Positions 27,218 to 36,006 of a stretch of 44,199 nt of DNA are shown piece after piece; positions within the stretch are counted from its first letter, which is position 1; the number at the start of each line of letters is the position of its first letter. The position numbers were made by a program, and so were the translations under genes. Under the pieces are notes generated by a model. The model was not told the origin of the DNA. It ran no database searches and saw nothing but the letters and a program-made list of their open reading frames with translations. Origin of the DNA: Bacteroidota bacterium (GTDB taxonomy: Bacteria > Bacteroidota > Bacteroidia > Bacteroidales > JAAUTT01); assembly GCA_020048915.1 (NCBI GenBank), contig JAIFLU010000005.1:1-44199 (forward strand), in the 5' to 3' direction.

Positions 27218-28621
27218 TTAAATGGAGTTTTGTTCCTCAGAGATATATCTTATTGCATTTTCCAAAATAGTTAATGCCAGCAATAATTCTGCTTTTTCGA
27301 TAATAAGCGGAGGACAAAGAGTAAGTACATTTCCCTGTGATACTTTAAAGCTTAATCCGTGCTCAAGGCAATGATACATTATTTTCTCCGCCTCTTTTAT
27401 TGCAGGTGTTTTAAGTTCCCGGTCGGTTACCAGTTCTATTCCCCATAAAAGGCCAATTCCCCGGATGTCACCAATAATGGGGTAGATGGAGTACATCTCC
27501 CATAACCGGGTTTTCACTACCCCACTCAGAAGGGAAACTTTCTCCAACAGGTTTTCGTTTTCAATAAACTCTAATGATGCAATTAATGCAGCGGCCCCCA
27601 GCGGATTTTTTTCAAATGTATAATGCCCCAGCGACTTGTCTGCCGGGATATCGAGTTCGTCATTTACAATTACTGCCGAAAAAGGGATGATGCCACCGCC
27701 CAGCGCTTTTCCAACCACAACAATATCAGGAATAACCTCATAGTTTTCGAAAACAAACATTTTTCCGGTTCGCCCCATAAATGTTGGAATTTCGTCGAAT
27801 ATTAAAAGTGCTCCATGTTTATCACATGCTTTTCTGATACGTTTCCAAAATGAGGCACTGGGGATATGTACCGAAGTATTTCGAATTGGTTCGGCAATGA
27901 TGGCAGCAACATCTCCTTCGCGTTCCAAAATAAATTCGATGTATTCGGCGTATTTTTCATCTCCATATGTATCTGACCAAAAAATTCCCCGGTAGCTATC
28001 CGGATAGGGGACATGCTCGTTACCTGAATTCAAAGGTCCAATTCCCTTACGAAAGATGCTTTCCCCTCCCAGTGAAATAGTTTCGAGCGAAGCACCGTGA
28101 AAGGAATCCCACATGGATATGGTCTTATAATTTCCGGTAACCGTACGGGCAATTTTTAGAGCTAATCCAACTGAACTTGCCCCTCCCGGTGTAAAAAGAA
28201 TTTTATTCAAATTTCCCGGACAAGCCGATGCTAGTTTTTCAGCAGCTTTTATTGCCGAAATGTTGGTATAGCGTCTGGGAGAAAAAGGGAGTACCTGCAA
28301 TTGCTGAATAATTTTATCGATGATGTAAGGATTGCGATACCCCAGTTGATGCAGGTTATTTCCATGAAAATCGATATATTTTTTGCCTTCTATATTTGTT
28401 AAATAAATTCCTTCGCACGATTCCAATACATCCAGGCACGGGGTTGAAAGAGATTGATGAATAAAGTAATTGGCATCCTCTTCGAGCCATTCCCTTGATT
28501 CAGCGCCGACATTATTTGTTAACCATTCGTTCCGATAAGGGGTGCTGTTCAAATCTCCTTCCGTTTTGGAAAGCTCAATGAGAGAATTCGTTGAAATTTT
28601 TGCGTCTATCATAAACTTCAT
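27218..28621 (-). CDS. pbfA: Class-III PLP enzyme, probable PbfA ((R)-1-hydroxy-2-aminoethylphosphonate ammonia-lyase)
   Basis: 467 aa, class-III aminotransferase fold. Visible: PLP-phosphate binding loop TPGGASSVGLAL (144-155), Asp276 in IFDEIPT, Schiff-base Lys305 in VVGKALGGG, and the N-terminal HQSLSTPC and YIDFHGNNLHQLGY stretches. Class-III proteins coded beside phnW and phnX are, as established knowledge, often PbfA, an ammonia-lyase that turns the hydroxylated phosphonate R-HAEP into phosphonoacetaldehyde, feeding PhnX and widening the substrate range. The start codon overlaps the permease stop by 4 bp (ATGA), indicating translational coupling. A true transaminase for aminoethylphosphonate is the main alternative; context and the FHGNNLHQ wording favour PbfA. 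Confidence 0.78.
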   Translation of the reverse strand: MKFMIDAKISTNSLIELSKTEGDLNSTPYRNEWLTNNVGAESREWLEEDANYFIHQSLSTPCLDVLESCEGIYLTNIEGKKYIDFHGNNLHQLGYRNPYIIDKIIQQLQVLPFSPRRYTNISAIKAAEKLASACPGNLNKILFTPGGASSVGLALKIARTVTGNYKTISMWDSFHGASLETISLGGESIFRKGIGPLNSGNEHVPYPDSYRGIFWSDTYGDEKYAEYIEFILEREGDVAAIIAEPIRNTSVHIPSASFWKRIRKACDKHGALLIFDEIPTFMGRTGKMFVFENYEVIPDIVVVGKALGGGIIPFSAVIVNDELDIPADKSLGHYTFEKNPLGAAALIASLEFIENENLLEKVSLLSGVVKTRLWEMYSIYPIIGDIRGIGLLWGIELVTDRELKTPAIKEAEKIMYHCLEHGLSFKVSQGNVLTLCPPLIIEKAELLLALTILENAIRYISEEQNSI

Positions 28622-29931
28622 ATTTTATTTGTTCCCGAAACATAGATGCTTGTCAGTTTTAATGGCCAGATGGCGCCATAGTTCCATTTTACAGCGAGAA
28701 ACGAGCCGGCAGCAAACGACATGATTACAAATACCTGAAATAATGAGTTCCAGCCATATTCCTGCGAAATATAGGCTACGAGGTAGGGAGAGAGCAATTG
28801 TCCTATCGATCCTACTCCATTTATAAAGCCTGCTGCTATACCCGTATTATGTGCTTTGCCAATATCCATTGCCGCAGCAGCCGACATAAGCGAATCGGGG
28901 CCATAAATCAGAAATCCGGCCAAACTTATCAGCGCAACATTTCCCCAATATCCAAAATGCGCTATTGCAGGTTGCAGTAAAAAAATCCCCCCGAGCAGAA
29001 ATAAAAACAATGCGCTGATTAAAAACCTTCCCGAACCAAATAGTTTATCTGATAAATACCCGGCTGCAATTATTCCAAAAAATCCTGCCAGCTCAAATGC
29101 AGCGGAAGTATATCCGGCAACATTATCGGTGTAATGAAACTGCTGGGTAAAATAGAGGGGCAACCAAAACAAAAACGAATAACGGATAAATTTGGTAAAA
29201 AAGTACATGCCACCTACTAACCATAGAACCGGGTTGGCAAGCACTGTAAATACATTTTTTGCAGATTGAATCCTTGGAGCTTCGGTTTGCTCAATAGATA
29301 GAAGTCCTTTTTCGCGGTTTAAGCTTTGATAGTTTGGTTTGTTTTTTATATTTCTCCAGAATACGATTGTAATAATTAATAAAAAGATTGCCGGTGCCCA
29401 AAATGCTTTTCTCCAGCCCCATACCGGGAAAATATCGTTGGTGGCCCACCAGGTAGCAAATAGTATCGCTGCAAAGCCACCAATTACATAGCAGGTAGTC
29501 CACCAGCCCATAACAATTCCGCGTTCTTTTTTCTCGAACCAGTTCGACATGATCCGAATAAGTCCCGACCAGCCTGTTGACTGCCCCGCACCATTAAAGA
29601 TCATGCATACCGTTATAAAAAAGACCGAAGGGAAAAATCCGATAAAAAAATTGGCCGCTACTGATATTGCTAATCCATACCCAACTACCGCTTTTGCTCC
29701 CAGCCTATCGTTCAGATAGCCCGAAACAAACTGGCCAAGCATATACATAATACTGTATAATGTAATGATATTGGCCAGGTCCATATTACTTACACCTAGC
29801 TGTTTGCTCATCATAGGCATTGCCACACTGAAATTTTTGCGGCAGAAATAGAATCCTGCATAAGCAAGCCAGGTAAGCAGAAATATTTGATACCTGCGCG
29901 AAAGGGTTATATTTGAAAAGATTGCTTTCAA
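28618..29931 (-). CDS. MFS permease of the organophosphate:phosphate antiporter (OPA) type, likely phosphonate importer
   Basis: 437 aa with twelve hydrophobic helices. The first helix YQIFLLTWLAYAGFYFCRKN is the OPA signature of GlpT/UhpT/UhpC/PgtP, whose YxxxYxxRxN-type motif contributes a substrate-binding Arg. LNDRLGAK between helices 2 and 3 is the MFS loop motif. OPA carriers exchange organophosphates for phosphate across the inner membrane. The gene overlaps phnX and the PbfA-like gene by 4 bp each, so it is almost certainly part of the phosphonate pathway and probably carries aminoethylphosphonate or a relative. Bacteria more often use ABC systems for these compounds. Direct evidence for substrate is lacking. 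UhpC-like sensor function is less likely because no UhpA/UhpB is present. Confidence 0.88.
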   Translation of the reverse strand: MKAIFSNITLSRRYQIFLLTWLAYAGFYFCRKNFSVAMPMMSKQLGVSNMDLANIITLYSIMYMLGQFVSGYLNDRLGAKAVVGYGLAISVAANFFIGFFPSVFFITVCMIFNGAGQSTGWSGLIRIMSNWFEKKERGIVMGWWTTCYVIGGFAAILFATWWATNDIFPVWGWRKAFWAPAIFLLIITIVFWRNIKNKPNYQSLNREKGLLSIEQTEAPRIQSAKNVFTVLANPVLWLVGGMYFFTKFIRYSFLFWLPLYFTQQFHYTDNVAGYTSAAFELAGFFGIIAAGYLSDKLFGSGRFLISALFLFLLGGIFLLQPAIAHFGYWGNVALISLAGFLIYGPDSLMSAAAAMDIGKAHNTGIAAGFINGVGSIGQLLSPYLVAYISQEYGWNSLFQVFVIMSFAAGSFLAVKWNYGAIWPLKLTSIYVSGTNKI

Positions 29932-30764
29932 ACAGCCAGTGAATGCGATCGATTAAATTCCGATGGAAGTTCTTTACTTTTTATCCGGGAATTTATTTCT
30001 TCGAGGATATGTATGCAGTCCCAAATGCCTTCAGCAATATAATGTGCGCCCGCGCAGCGAAGTTTCTTACCGGCCTTTTCAATGAGTTTATTTACTATAA
30101 AAGGATCGGCCTCATTTATTTCGTCGAACGACATGCCTACTTCATTCCCCGATTTGGTTAGGCCAATAGTCCACATACCGGCATTAAGCCCTTCCTGAAT
30201 ATCGGCAACCGTATCGCCAATTTTTATCATATGACTAAATGGATAAGCATGCAACTTTATTGCATTCAGGTAGCACATATAGGGTGCCGGCCTTCCTACA
30301 GGTACTTCCGAGGAGGATACAATGCAATCGGGCGAAAATCCTTGCTTTTTTGCCTCTGGTACCAGTTTTTCCATCATTCCGGCAACATATCCTGTGGTTG
30401 TTCCAACTTTAATATTGAATGATTTTATTTTATCGATAAAACCATGCAGACCGGGAACCGGAGTTGCAAAGTCTTTAATAATGTCGGTCATAGCAGGTTC
30501 GAGCGAACTATATATTTCTTCTACATCTTTTTCTTGCGGTTGTTTTCCATAGATCGCTTTCCATTGTTCCATTACTTCGGGCATTTCAAGGATAACGCGG
30601 GTATGATCTTTTTTGGCAAGTCCCATAGGGATGCGCGCCTGGGCGAGTGTTACCTCCATATTATACCGGCTAAATACTTCCACAAACACGCGTGCAGGCC
30701 CCATACATCCGTAATCAACCGAAGTGCCTGCCCAATCGAGAATAACTGCTTTTATATTTGTCAT
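29928..30764 (-). CDS. phnX: Phosphonoacetaldehyde hydrolase (phosphonatase)
   Basis: HAD-superfamily enzyme that cleaves the C-P bond of phosphonoacetaldehyde to acetaldehyde and phosphate. From the start used here the nucleophile is Asp10 in VILDWAGTSVDYG and the Schiff-base Lys is Lys51 in MGLAKKDHTR; their 41-residue spacing equals that of the Bacillus enzyme (Asp12/Lys53, from memory). Later motifs are VGTTTGYVAGMM and KIGDTVADIQEG. The ATG at 30764 (MTNIKAVILDW) fits the family N-terminus. An upstream ATG at 30797 would add 11 residues and would sit only about 10 bp from the predicted transcript start, so I prefer the shorter form. First gene of the catabolic operon, expressed from the operator-bearing promoter at 30815-30850. 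Confidence 0.95.
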   Translation of the reverse strand: MTNIKAVILDWAGTSVDYGCMGPARVFVEVFSRYNMEVTLAQARIPMGLAKKDHTRVILEMPEVMEQWKAIYGKQPQEKDVEEIYSSLEPAMTDIIKDFATPVPGLHGFIDKIKSFNIKVGTTTGYVAGMMEKLVPEAKKQGFSPDCIVSSSEVPVGRPAPYMCYLNAIKLHAYPFSHMIKIGDTVADIQEGLNAGMWTIGLTKSGNEVGMSFDEINEADPFIVNKLIEKAGKKLRCAGAHYIAEGIWDCIHILEEINSRIKSKELPSEFNRSHSLAV

Positions 30765-30814
30765 TTTTGTATGATTATTTATTACTGAAATTTTCATGAG
30801 GGAAATAACCGGGA

Positions 30815-30850
30815 CGAAATTAGGGTTGAAATATTAGCGAACTGTTAGCC
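30815..30850 (-). promoter_or_regulatory. phnX promoter: double operator plus -7-like box
   Basis: On the minus strand the order is GGCTAACAGTT, CGCTAATATTT, a 6-bp spacer CAACCC, then TAATTTCG (one mismatch to TAnnTTTG). The operator units and spacer length match the susC promoter exactly in layout, 27 of 36 positions identical. Serves phnX, permease and pbfA, and perhaps phnW. Confidence 0.7.
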
Positions 30851-30894
30851 TATTATTATAAGTGGATTATTCTGTTCTGGTGGGTTTAAAACAA

Positions 30895-30916
30895 AAAAGC
30901 GCCCGAAGGCGCTTTT
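30895..30916 (-). terminator. Rho-independent terminator after susD
   Basis: Perfect 9-bp stem AAAAGCGCC / GGCGCTTTT with CGAA loop, T-rich on the minus strand. It ends the susCD transcript and makes phnX onward a separate transcription unit. Confidence 0.88.
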
Positions 30917-30956
30917 AAGGAACAATACAAATTAACAAACACAACGCAGAAGAATA

Positions 30957-32441
30957 TTATTTAAGAACCCACAAATCTGAATTTATATCGTCGGTTTCAA
31001 CATCAAATTGGGCTTTTAAAGCATTCTTATAATTTACTTCGTTGGTAGTGCGCTCCGATAGCGGATACTGCCAGCGTTTTGGGATCCGGCCGCTATTTCC
31101 TGTTCCTGCACCGGTTAAAAAGGCGGGGGTTCCGGTACGTCTGTAGTTGAAATAGGCATCCCAGCCCGAATTGTTAAAGAAAGCAAGGTATTTTTGAACC
31201 AGGATTTGATTTAACCCAGTACCATTATTACCGGCATATTTTACCGATGCCTGGTTATAGTAATTTTCGATGGTGGCTGCATCTGTAATCCCATACGATT
31301 TCACAGAAGCTTCCAACCCTTTGCGATACCATGCTTCAGCATCACCGCTTGCCCAGTTGTGGTTAATTGCTTCGGCAATATTAAAGCACATTTCGGGATA
31401 CCCGATCTGGATACAAGGTTCGCCAGTATAAGAACTATAATAGCGGCTTTTGCTGATCCAGGAATATTCTCCTTTTAAGGCTTTGGTCGACATATCGTCC
31501 AGACTTTCGCCAGAACTGGCTCCAACATATGCTTCAAAATCGGTAACTTTAAAACCGGCAGCAATTTTAGCAGGAGCAGGATCGGCAACCACAAATGTCC
31601 GGGGATCTTTTAATGCTGCCAGTGTATTCAGATACATGGCCGACATATTGTTACGGGTAGCTGTAAAGCCATAATTATCCTGATTAAGCGGATACTTATT
31701 GATCGAATTGTAAACAAATTCCAGGTTATCTTCCATTCCCGACATAATAGGGAATTTAACACCATCGTTTAATACTTCGGCAAAACGCTGTTTTACTTTT
31801 AAATCGGCATCACCGTCTTTTTTGCTCAGGTGAACAAGCACCCGCAGTTTAAAGGTGTTTATTACCTTCTGCCATTTCGAAAGGTTATTCGAAAGCATGA
31901 AATCGCCGGCAAGTGTATTATCACCACTGGCAATTACCTGTGCTATTTCTGAATTTGCCTGATCGAGCCAGTTTAATACCTGCACAAAAACTTCTTTTTG
32001 GGTATTATAAACCGGTTTGGTATTTTCAATGCCTAATAACGACTCGGTTAAAGGTATATCGCCTAATTTCAGGGTCATTTCGGTGAAGTAAAAAGCACGG
32101 AAAAATTTCCCCAATGCGGCATAGGCATTCACTTCTTTGGCACCACTTTTTATCGCTTCTTCTTCCATTTTCATTACATTCTTAATGGTGGTGTAGCTAA
32201 AGGAAGTCGTTGTCCAGTTATATTCCTGAGTGCCATAATAATTATAGTTACTGCACCAGAATTGATTCCATTTGTGAATATCGCTCCAGGGGCCCCGGTA
32301 CATATCGTTCATAACCGAACCAAGGATTAAAGAGGCTGGGGCACTAACAGGACGGTTCGGATCTTTTTCAAGTTCCTCAAAATCCTGGCAGGAAGTAACA
32401 ACTGCCAAAAGTGTTATAATTGATATTATTATTTTTTTCAT
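30957..32441 (-). CDS. SusD/RagB-family surface lipoprotein of the phosphonate locus
   Basis: 494 aa. Lipobox VVTSC puts the acylated Cys at residue 18. FEELEKDPNRPVSAPASLIL and the helical TPR-like repeats (AYAALGKFFRAFYFTEMTLKLG, LGDIPLTESL) are typical of the SusD-like group; the C-terminal part has YPLSERTTNEVNYKNAL. SusD proteins form the lid over SusC on the cell surface and bind the ligand first. Here the pair sits directly upstream of the phosphonate catabolism operon instead of glycosidases. It follows susC after 87 bp holding a stem-loop. No carbohydrate enzymes adjoin it, so the ligand is inferred to be a phosphonate or a larger phosphonate-bearing molecule. Confidence 0.93.
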   Translation of the reverse strand: MKKIIISIITLLAVVTSCQDFEELEKDPNRPVSAPASLILGSVMNDMYRGPWSDIHKWNQFWCSNYNYYGTQEYNWTTTSFSYTTIKNVMKMEEEAIKSGAKEVNAYAALGKFFRAFYFTEMTLKLGDIPLTESLLGIENTKPVYNTQKEVFVQVLNWLDQANSEIAQVIASGDNTLAGDFMLSNNLSKWQKVINTFKLRVLVHLSKKDGDADLKVKQRFAEVLNDGVKFPIMSGMEDNLEFVYNSINKYPLNQDNYGFTATRNNMSAMYLNTLAALKDPRTFVVADPAPAKIAAGFKVTDFEAYVGASSGESLDDMSTKALKGEYSWISKSRYYSSYTGEPCIQIGYPEMCFNIAEAINHNWASGDAEAWYRKGLEASVKSYGITDAATIENYYNQASVKYAGNNGTGLNQILVQKYLAFFNNSGWDAYFNYRRTGTPAFLTGAGTGNSGRIPKRWQYPLSERTTNEVNYKNALKAQFDVETDDINSDLWVLK

Positions 32442-32466
32442 TTTTTCGAGTTTTTTGGAGTATAAT

Positions 32467-32518
32467 GGTTCCCCTCCCTCACTTATCCTAAAGACAAGCT
32501 ATACAGGGAGAGGTAACC
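32467..32518 (-). other. Intercistronic stem-loop between susC and susD
   Basis: GGTTCCCCTCCCT (32467-32479) pairs with AGGGAGAGGTAACC (32505-32518) apart from a small bulge. No T-run follows, so it is not a standard terminator; it may stabilise mRNA and set the SusC:SusD ratio. Confidence 0.6.
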
Positions 32519-32528
32519 TAAACTATTT

Positions 32529-35500
32529 TTAGAAAGTAATATTAAGGTTAACGCCATAACGACGCATAGTAGGTGTTTGCATATTCGAAGTACCCTGAAT
32601 ACCTGCATATTGATCGAGATCGATATCTTTCTTATCAGCAAAATATAAGAGGTTTCTTCCTACAAAAGAGATACTGGCTTGTTTTACAAACGATTTTCCC
32701 AGCATTTTTGAAGGTATCTGATACGAAACTGTTACCTCCCGAAGTTTTGCAAACGAACGGCTCATAATGTTTCCTTCGTCCGAATTATAGTAGCGGCTAA
32801 TATAATCCTGCAGATATGTTTTTGTAGTATTATCAGCATACTGCAATTGATCGTAGTTCGTAATATTTCCGTCGGCATCGTATTTAATACTTGCACCGTT
32901 CGATATTACTTTACCATCGACCAGCCACGATTTTATGCCCAGATAGTCCTGGTAACGGGCTTCGCCCATTGCACCTTCAACGGTTTCGATATGGCGGCCA
33001 CCACGAAATGTTTGACGTTGAACATGGTTAATAATTTTACCACCTACACGGCCATCAAACTGGAAACTAAAACCAAGTCCTTTGTATGAAAAATTATTGC
33101 GGATTGACCAGCTCCAGTCGGGATTAGCATATCCTAAAAACTGGCGTACCGAGTTATTAAATGTTCTTCCGCTGGCATCCAGGAGCAATTCGCCATCCTG
33201 AGTGCGAACAAATGCCGAACCATAAATCTTATCGGTTCTGTCGCCCACTTTCAAATAGGTATTGTATTTTTCAACACCGGGGTAAATTTCTTTTAATACT
33301 TCTTTAAAGGTTGACCAGTTGGCCATTACATCCCAGTTAAAGCCACCGGCGTTTCTGAGCGGTATAGCTATCATCGAAACTTCCCAACCGGTACGTTCGG
33401 TTTTTATTCCATTAACCAGGGCCGAGTTGTATCCTGCGCCTGTTGAAACGGGCAATTGGAAAATTCCAGGGCCGTCTAGACTATTGAAATAGGTAACATC
33501 GAAGCCTAGTTTGTTATTTAAAAACCTGAAATCGGTACCTAACTCCCATGCCGATGAGAAACTTGGTTTGAGGTTAGGGTTCGGTATTGTATTGGTATAA
33601 GAAGCCGCTGGTTGATTATTGTATGGGAAAAGAATATTATATGACGCGGAGTTAGCATACGATGGCCCTTCGTAAGCCGAATAATAATCGGAACCGTATC
33701 CTATAAAATCATCGCCCATAATAATATTGGTAGGTCCAATGGTCGAAGAAGTAAGTGCACTGCCCACATTGGCATATGAACCACGGATTTTCAGGAACGA
33801 AATAACCGGCATTTTAACCAGTTCGGATAGAACGATACTACCCGAAACAGATGGATAGAAATAGGTATTGTTTTCTAGTGGCAAGGTTGAGTTTCTGTCA
33901 ACACGGCTGGTGAACGACAAGTTGTAGGCATTCTTATACGAAAGGTCTACATAACCGTAAGTACTCAAAACCTGCATGGGAGCATAATAATTGTATGCTT
34001 TCCGCGGATTTAATGAGTTGTTAAGGTTATACCAACCTGGAACGTTCAGGTAATCGGTAGATGCAAAACTTGAGCGATAACTATAGGTGCGAACGTTTCC
34101 TCCTACTGATGCCTTCACATTAAATTCGGGCAACAGGTTTTTATCGAATGTTAACAGAACATCGGAGTTGTTTTCGAACATGGTACGTTTGTCTTCGCGG
34201 TAATCGCCCTTACCTGCTTCGCGACCATATGGATGCGCCGAATATGGCAGCTTCTCGGTACGAAGCAAATCATACGTATTAACCTGCGTACGTGCTGTCA
34301 GGTTTAAGTAATTGGCGATTGTCCATTTTAAGGAAGTATAACCATATACATCGGTTTTGTAATGTCCGCGCAGCCATTCGTACGACATGAAATACGGGTT
34401 ATGGTAACGTTGGTATTCGGCATAAATACTTTGAGTACCTTCTTTACCTTCCTGCCAGTAATTCTTCATATCATCGATATCCCAATCGGCTCCACCCCAA
34501 AGGATAATATTGTAAATGATACTATTGGGACCATATTCCACATCGGGAATGTTGGGAGTTGATTGCCTGTTATAATTGATGTTCGATTCGAACCTTAGTT
34601 TTTTGGAGAAGTTATAACCAGCCGACATATTAAAGTTGGTACTGCTTAATTTGGTATTAGGCACAATCCCTTTTTGATAGGTCTGTGTCGCCGAAAAACG
34701 TAAATCGTATTTCTCGGTCGAAGACGAAACGGTAATGTTATTGGTTGAGAGAATTCCGTTTTCGAGAAACCGTTTCAGGTTGTCTTTTCCGCGAGCAGTA
34801 TATTCAGTTGGAACACGGTTGCTTGTAAAAGTCGATCCGCTGGGGAAAGTGGTGGTATAGGTTTTATTGGCATCTATGGGACTATCGTACTGAGGGATTA
34901 ACTGGCCATCGAATTTCGGTCCCCAAACATCGTAGTCACCATCATTTAGTCCTGCTCCGCGGCCATCGCCAAAAGCATAAACACCGTGGTCGCCAGGGCC
35001 ATATTCATCCTGAACTTTTGGGATAGCAATAAACCCTTTTTCCATCATTGTACTGGAGTTGAATTCTACCGAGAAGCCACGTTTGTCAGTCGATCCGCGC
35101 TTGGTGGTAATCATGATGGCTCCGTATTGACCGCGAGAGCCATAAAGAGCAGAGGCGGCAGGACCTTTTAATACGGTATAGCTTTCGATATCATCGGGGC
35201 TAATATTCCAGGTATCGCTTTGAATTGGAACTCCATCTACTACAAATAACGGAGTTTTTCCTCTCAGGTAAATACTAGGAGCACCTAATAGTTCTGCCGA
35301 TGCGCCTACGGTTAAACCCGCAATTTTTCCGGTTAAAGAGTTTACCGGATTGGGTTCACGCGCTTTTACCAGTTGGTCGCCCTTTACATCCTGGATGGCA
35401 TATCCAACCTTAGCCTTATCTTTTTGGATACCCAAGGCCGTAACAACCACCTCATCTAAAACTTTATTTTCGTCAATTAAAACCACATTGATTACCGATT

Positions 35501-35801
35501 GTCCGTTTACAACAATCTCCTGCGTTTTATATCCTACAAATGTAAACTGCAAAACAGCATCGGTCGAAGGAGCCTCAATCTTGTATTTTCCTTCTACATC
35601 GGTTATGGTACCAATGGTAGTACCTTTAACGGTAACATTCACCCCAATCAGGGTCGATCCATCGTTTTTATCGGTTACCACACCGGTAACGATAATGGAT
35701 TGGGCGGCATTTAATTCGGCGGCCCCAATCATCAAAAGGCAAAGTGCCATTGCAATCTTAAGCAATGTTTGCCTTGGTTTTTGTAAAAAATCAAATTTCA
35801 T
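32529..35801 (-). CDS. SusC/RagA-family TonB-dependent transporter of the phosphonate locus
   Basis: 1090 aa. Signal peptide (to about residue 33, LNAAQS), CarboxypepD_reg-like domain about 36-112 (VTGVVTDKNDGSTLIGVNV), TonB box region VLDEVVVTALGIQ near 114-126, plug with the SusC signature (NSLTGKIAGLTVGASAELL, TPLFVVDGVPIQSD, YTVLKGPAASALYGSRGQ), and a large barrel ending RRYGVNLNITF. It forms the outer-membrane channel paired with SusD and driven by TonB-ExbBD. Upstream is a promoter with two tandem operators, and the next gene in the other direction is a response regulator. The phnX operon carries the same operators, which ties the transporter to phosphonate use. Its exact ligand cannot be read from sequence. 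Confidence 0.95.
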   Translation of the reverse strand: MKFDFLQKPRQTLLKIAMALCLLMIGAAELNAAQSIIVTGVVTDKNDGSTLIGVNVTVKGTTIGTITDVEGKYKIEAPSTDAVLQFTFVGYKTQEIVVNGQSVINVVLIDENKVLDEVVVTALGIQKDKAKVGYAIQDVKGDQLVKAREPNPVNSLTGKIAGLTVGASAELLGAPSIYLRGKTPLFVVDGVPIQSDTWNISPDDIESYTVLKGPAASALYGSRGQYGAIMITTKRGSTDKRGFSVEFNSSTMMEKGFIAIPKVQDEYGPGDHGVYAFGDGRGAGLNDGDYDVWGPKFDGQLIPQYDSPIDANKTYTTTFPSGSTFTSNRVPTEYTARGKDNLKRFLENGILSTNNITVSSSTEKYDLRFSATQTYQKGIVPNTKLSSTNFNMSAGYNFSKKLRFESNINYNRQSTPNIPDVEYGPNSIIYNIILWGGADWDIDDMKNYWQEGKEGTQSIYAEYQRYHNPYFMSYEWLRGHYKTDVYGYTSLKWTIANYLNLTARTQVNTYDLLRTEKLPYSAHPYGREAGKGDYREDKRTMFENNSDVLLTFDKNLLPEFNVKASVGGNVRTYSYRSSFASTDYLNVPGWYNLNNSLNPRKAYNYYAPMQVLSTYGYVDLSYKNAYNLSFTSRVDRNSTLPLENNTYFYPSVSGSIVLSELVKMPVISFLKIRGSYANVGSALTSSTIGPTNIIMGDDFIGYGSDYYSAYEGPSYANSASYNILFPYNNQPAASYTNTIPNPNLKPSFSSAWELGTDFRFLNNKLGFDVTYFNSLDGPGIFQLPVSTGAGYNSALVNGIKTERTGWEVSMIAIPLRNAGGFNWDVMANWSTFKEVLKEIYPGVEKYNTYLKVGDRTDKIYGSAFVRTQDGELLLDASGRTFNNSVRQFLGYANPDWSWSIRNNFSYKGLGFSFQFDGRVGGKIINHVQRQTFRGGRHIETVEGAMGEARYQDYLGIKSWLVDGKVISNGASIKYDADGNITNYDQLQYADNTTKTYLQDYISRYYNSDEGNIMSRSFAKLREVTVSYQIPSKMLGKSFVKQASISFVGRNLLYFADKKDIDLDQYAGIQGTSNMQTPTMRRYGVNLNITF

Positions 35802-35838
35802 AGCACTAGTTTTTGGTTTTCAGTTTATTTATTCGTCA

Positions 35839-35874
35839 CAAAACTAGGCTCCAATTATTAGCCAATTATTAGCC
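35839..35874 (-). promoter_or_regulatory. susC promoter: tandem 11-bp operators plus -7 box
   Basis: On the minus strand GGCTAATAATT occurs twice without a gap (35864-35874 and 35853-35863), then six bases GGAGCC, then TAGTTTTG (35839-35846), a perfect TAnnTTTG. The start codon is 38 bp further. No TTTG -33 element is at the normal distance; the operators occupy that place, typical of an activator-dependent promoter bound by an OmpR-class dimer. Confidence 0.75.
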
Positions 35875-36006
35875 AAAAATTTTCCCTGTATTAGAATTGC
35901 ATTAGTAAAGTTTTAGAGAAACTTAAGACATGATTTATTATAAGGATATTTTGACGCTATACTTTTACAACGAAAGAAATAATTATAAAAAACAAAAAAT
36001 AATGCA

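Noticed and set aside
35851..35875. Tandem 11-bp units as a tandem-repeat or CRISPR-like array
   Set aside because: Only two units without spacers, placed at promoter distance and matched at phnX; operator is the better reading.
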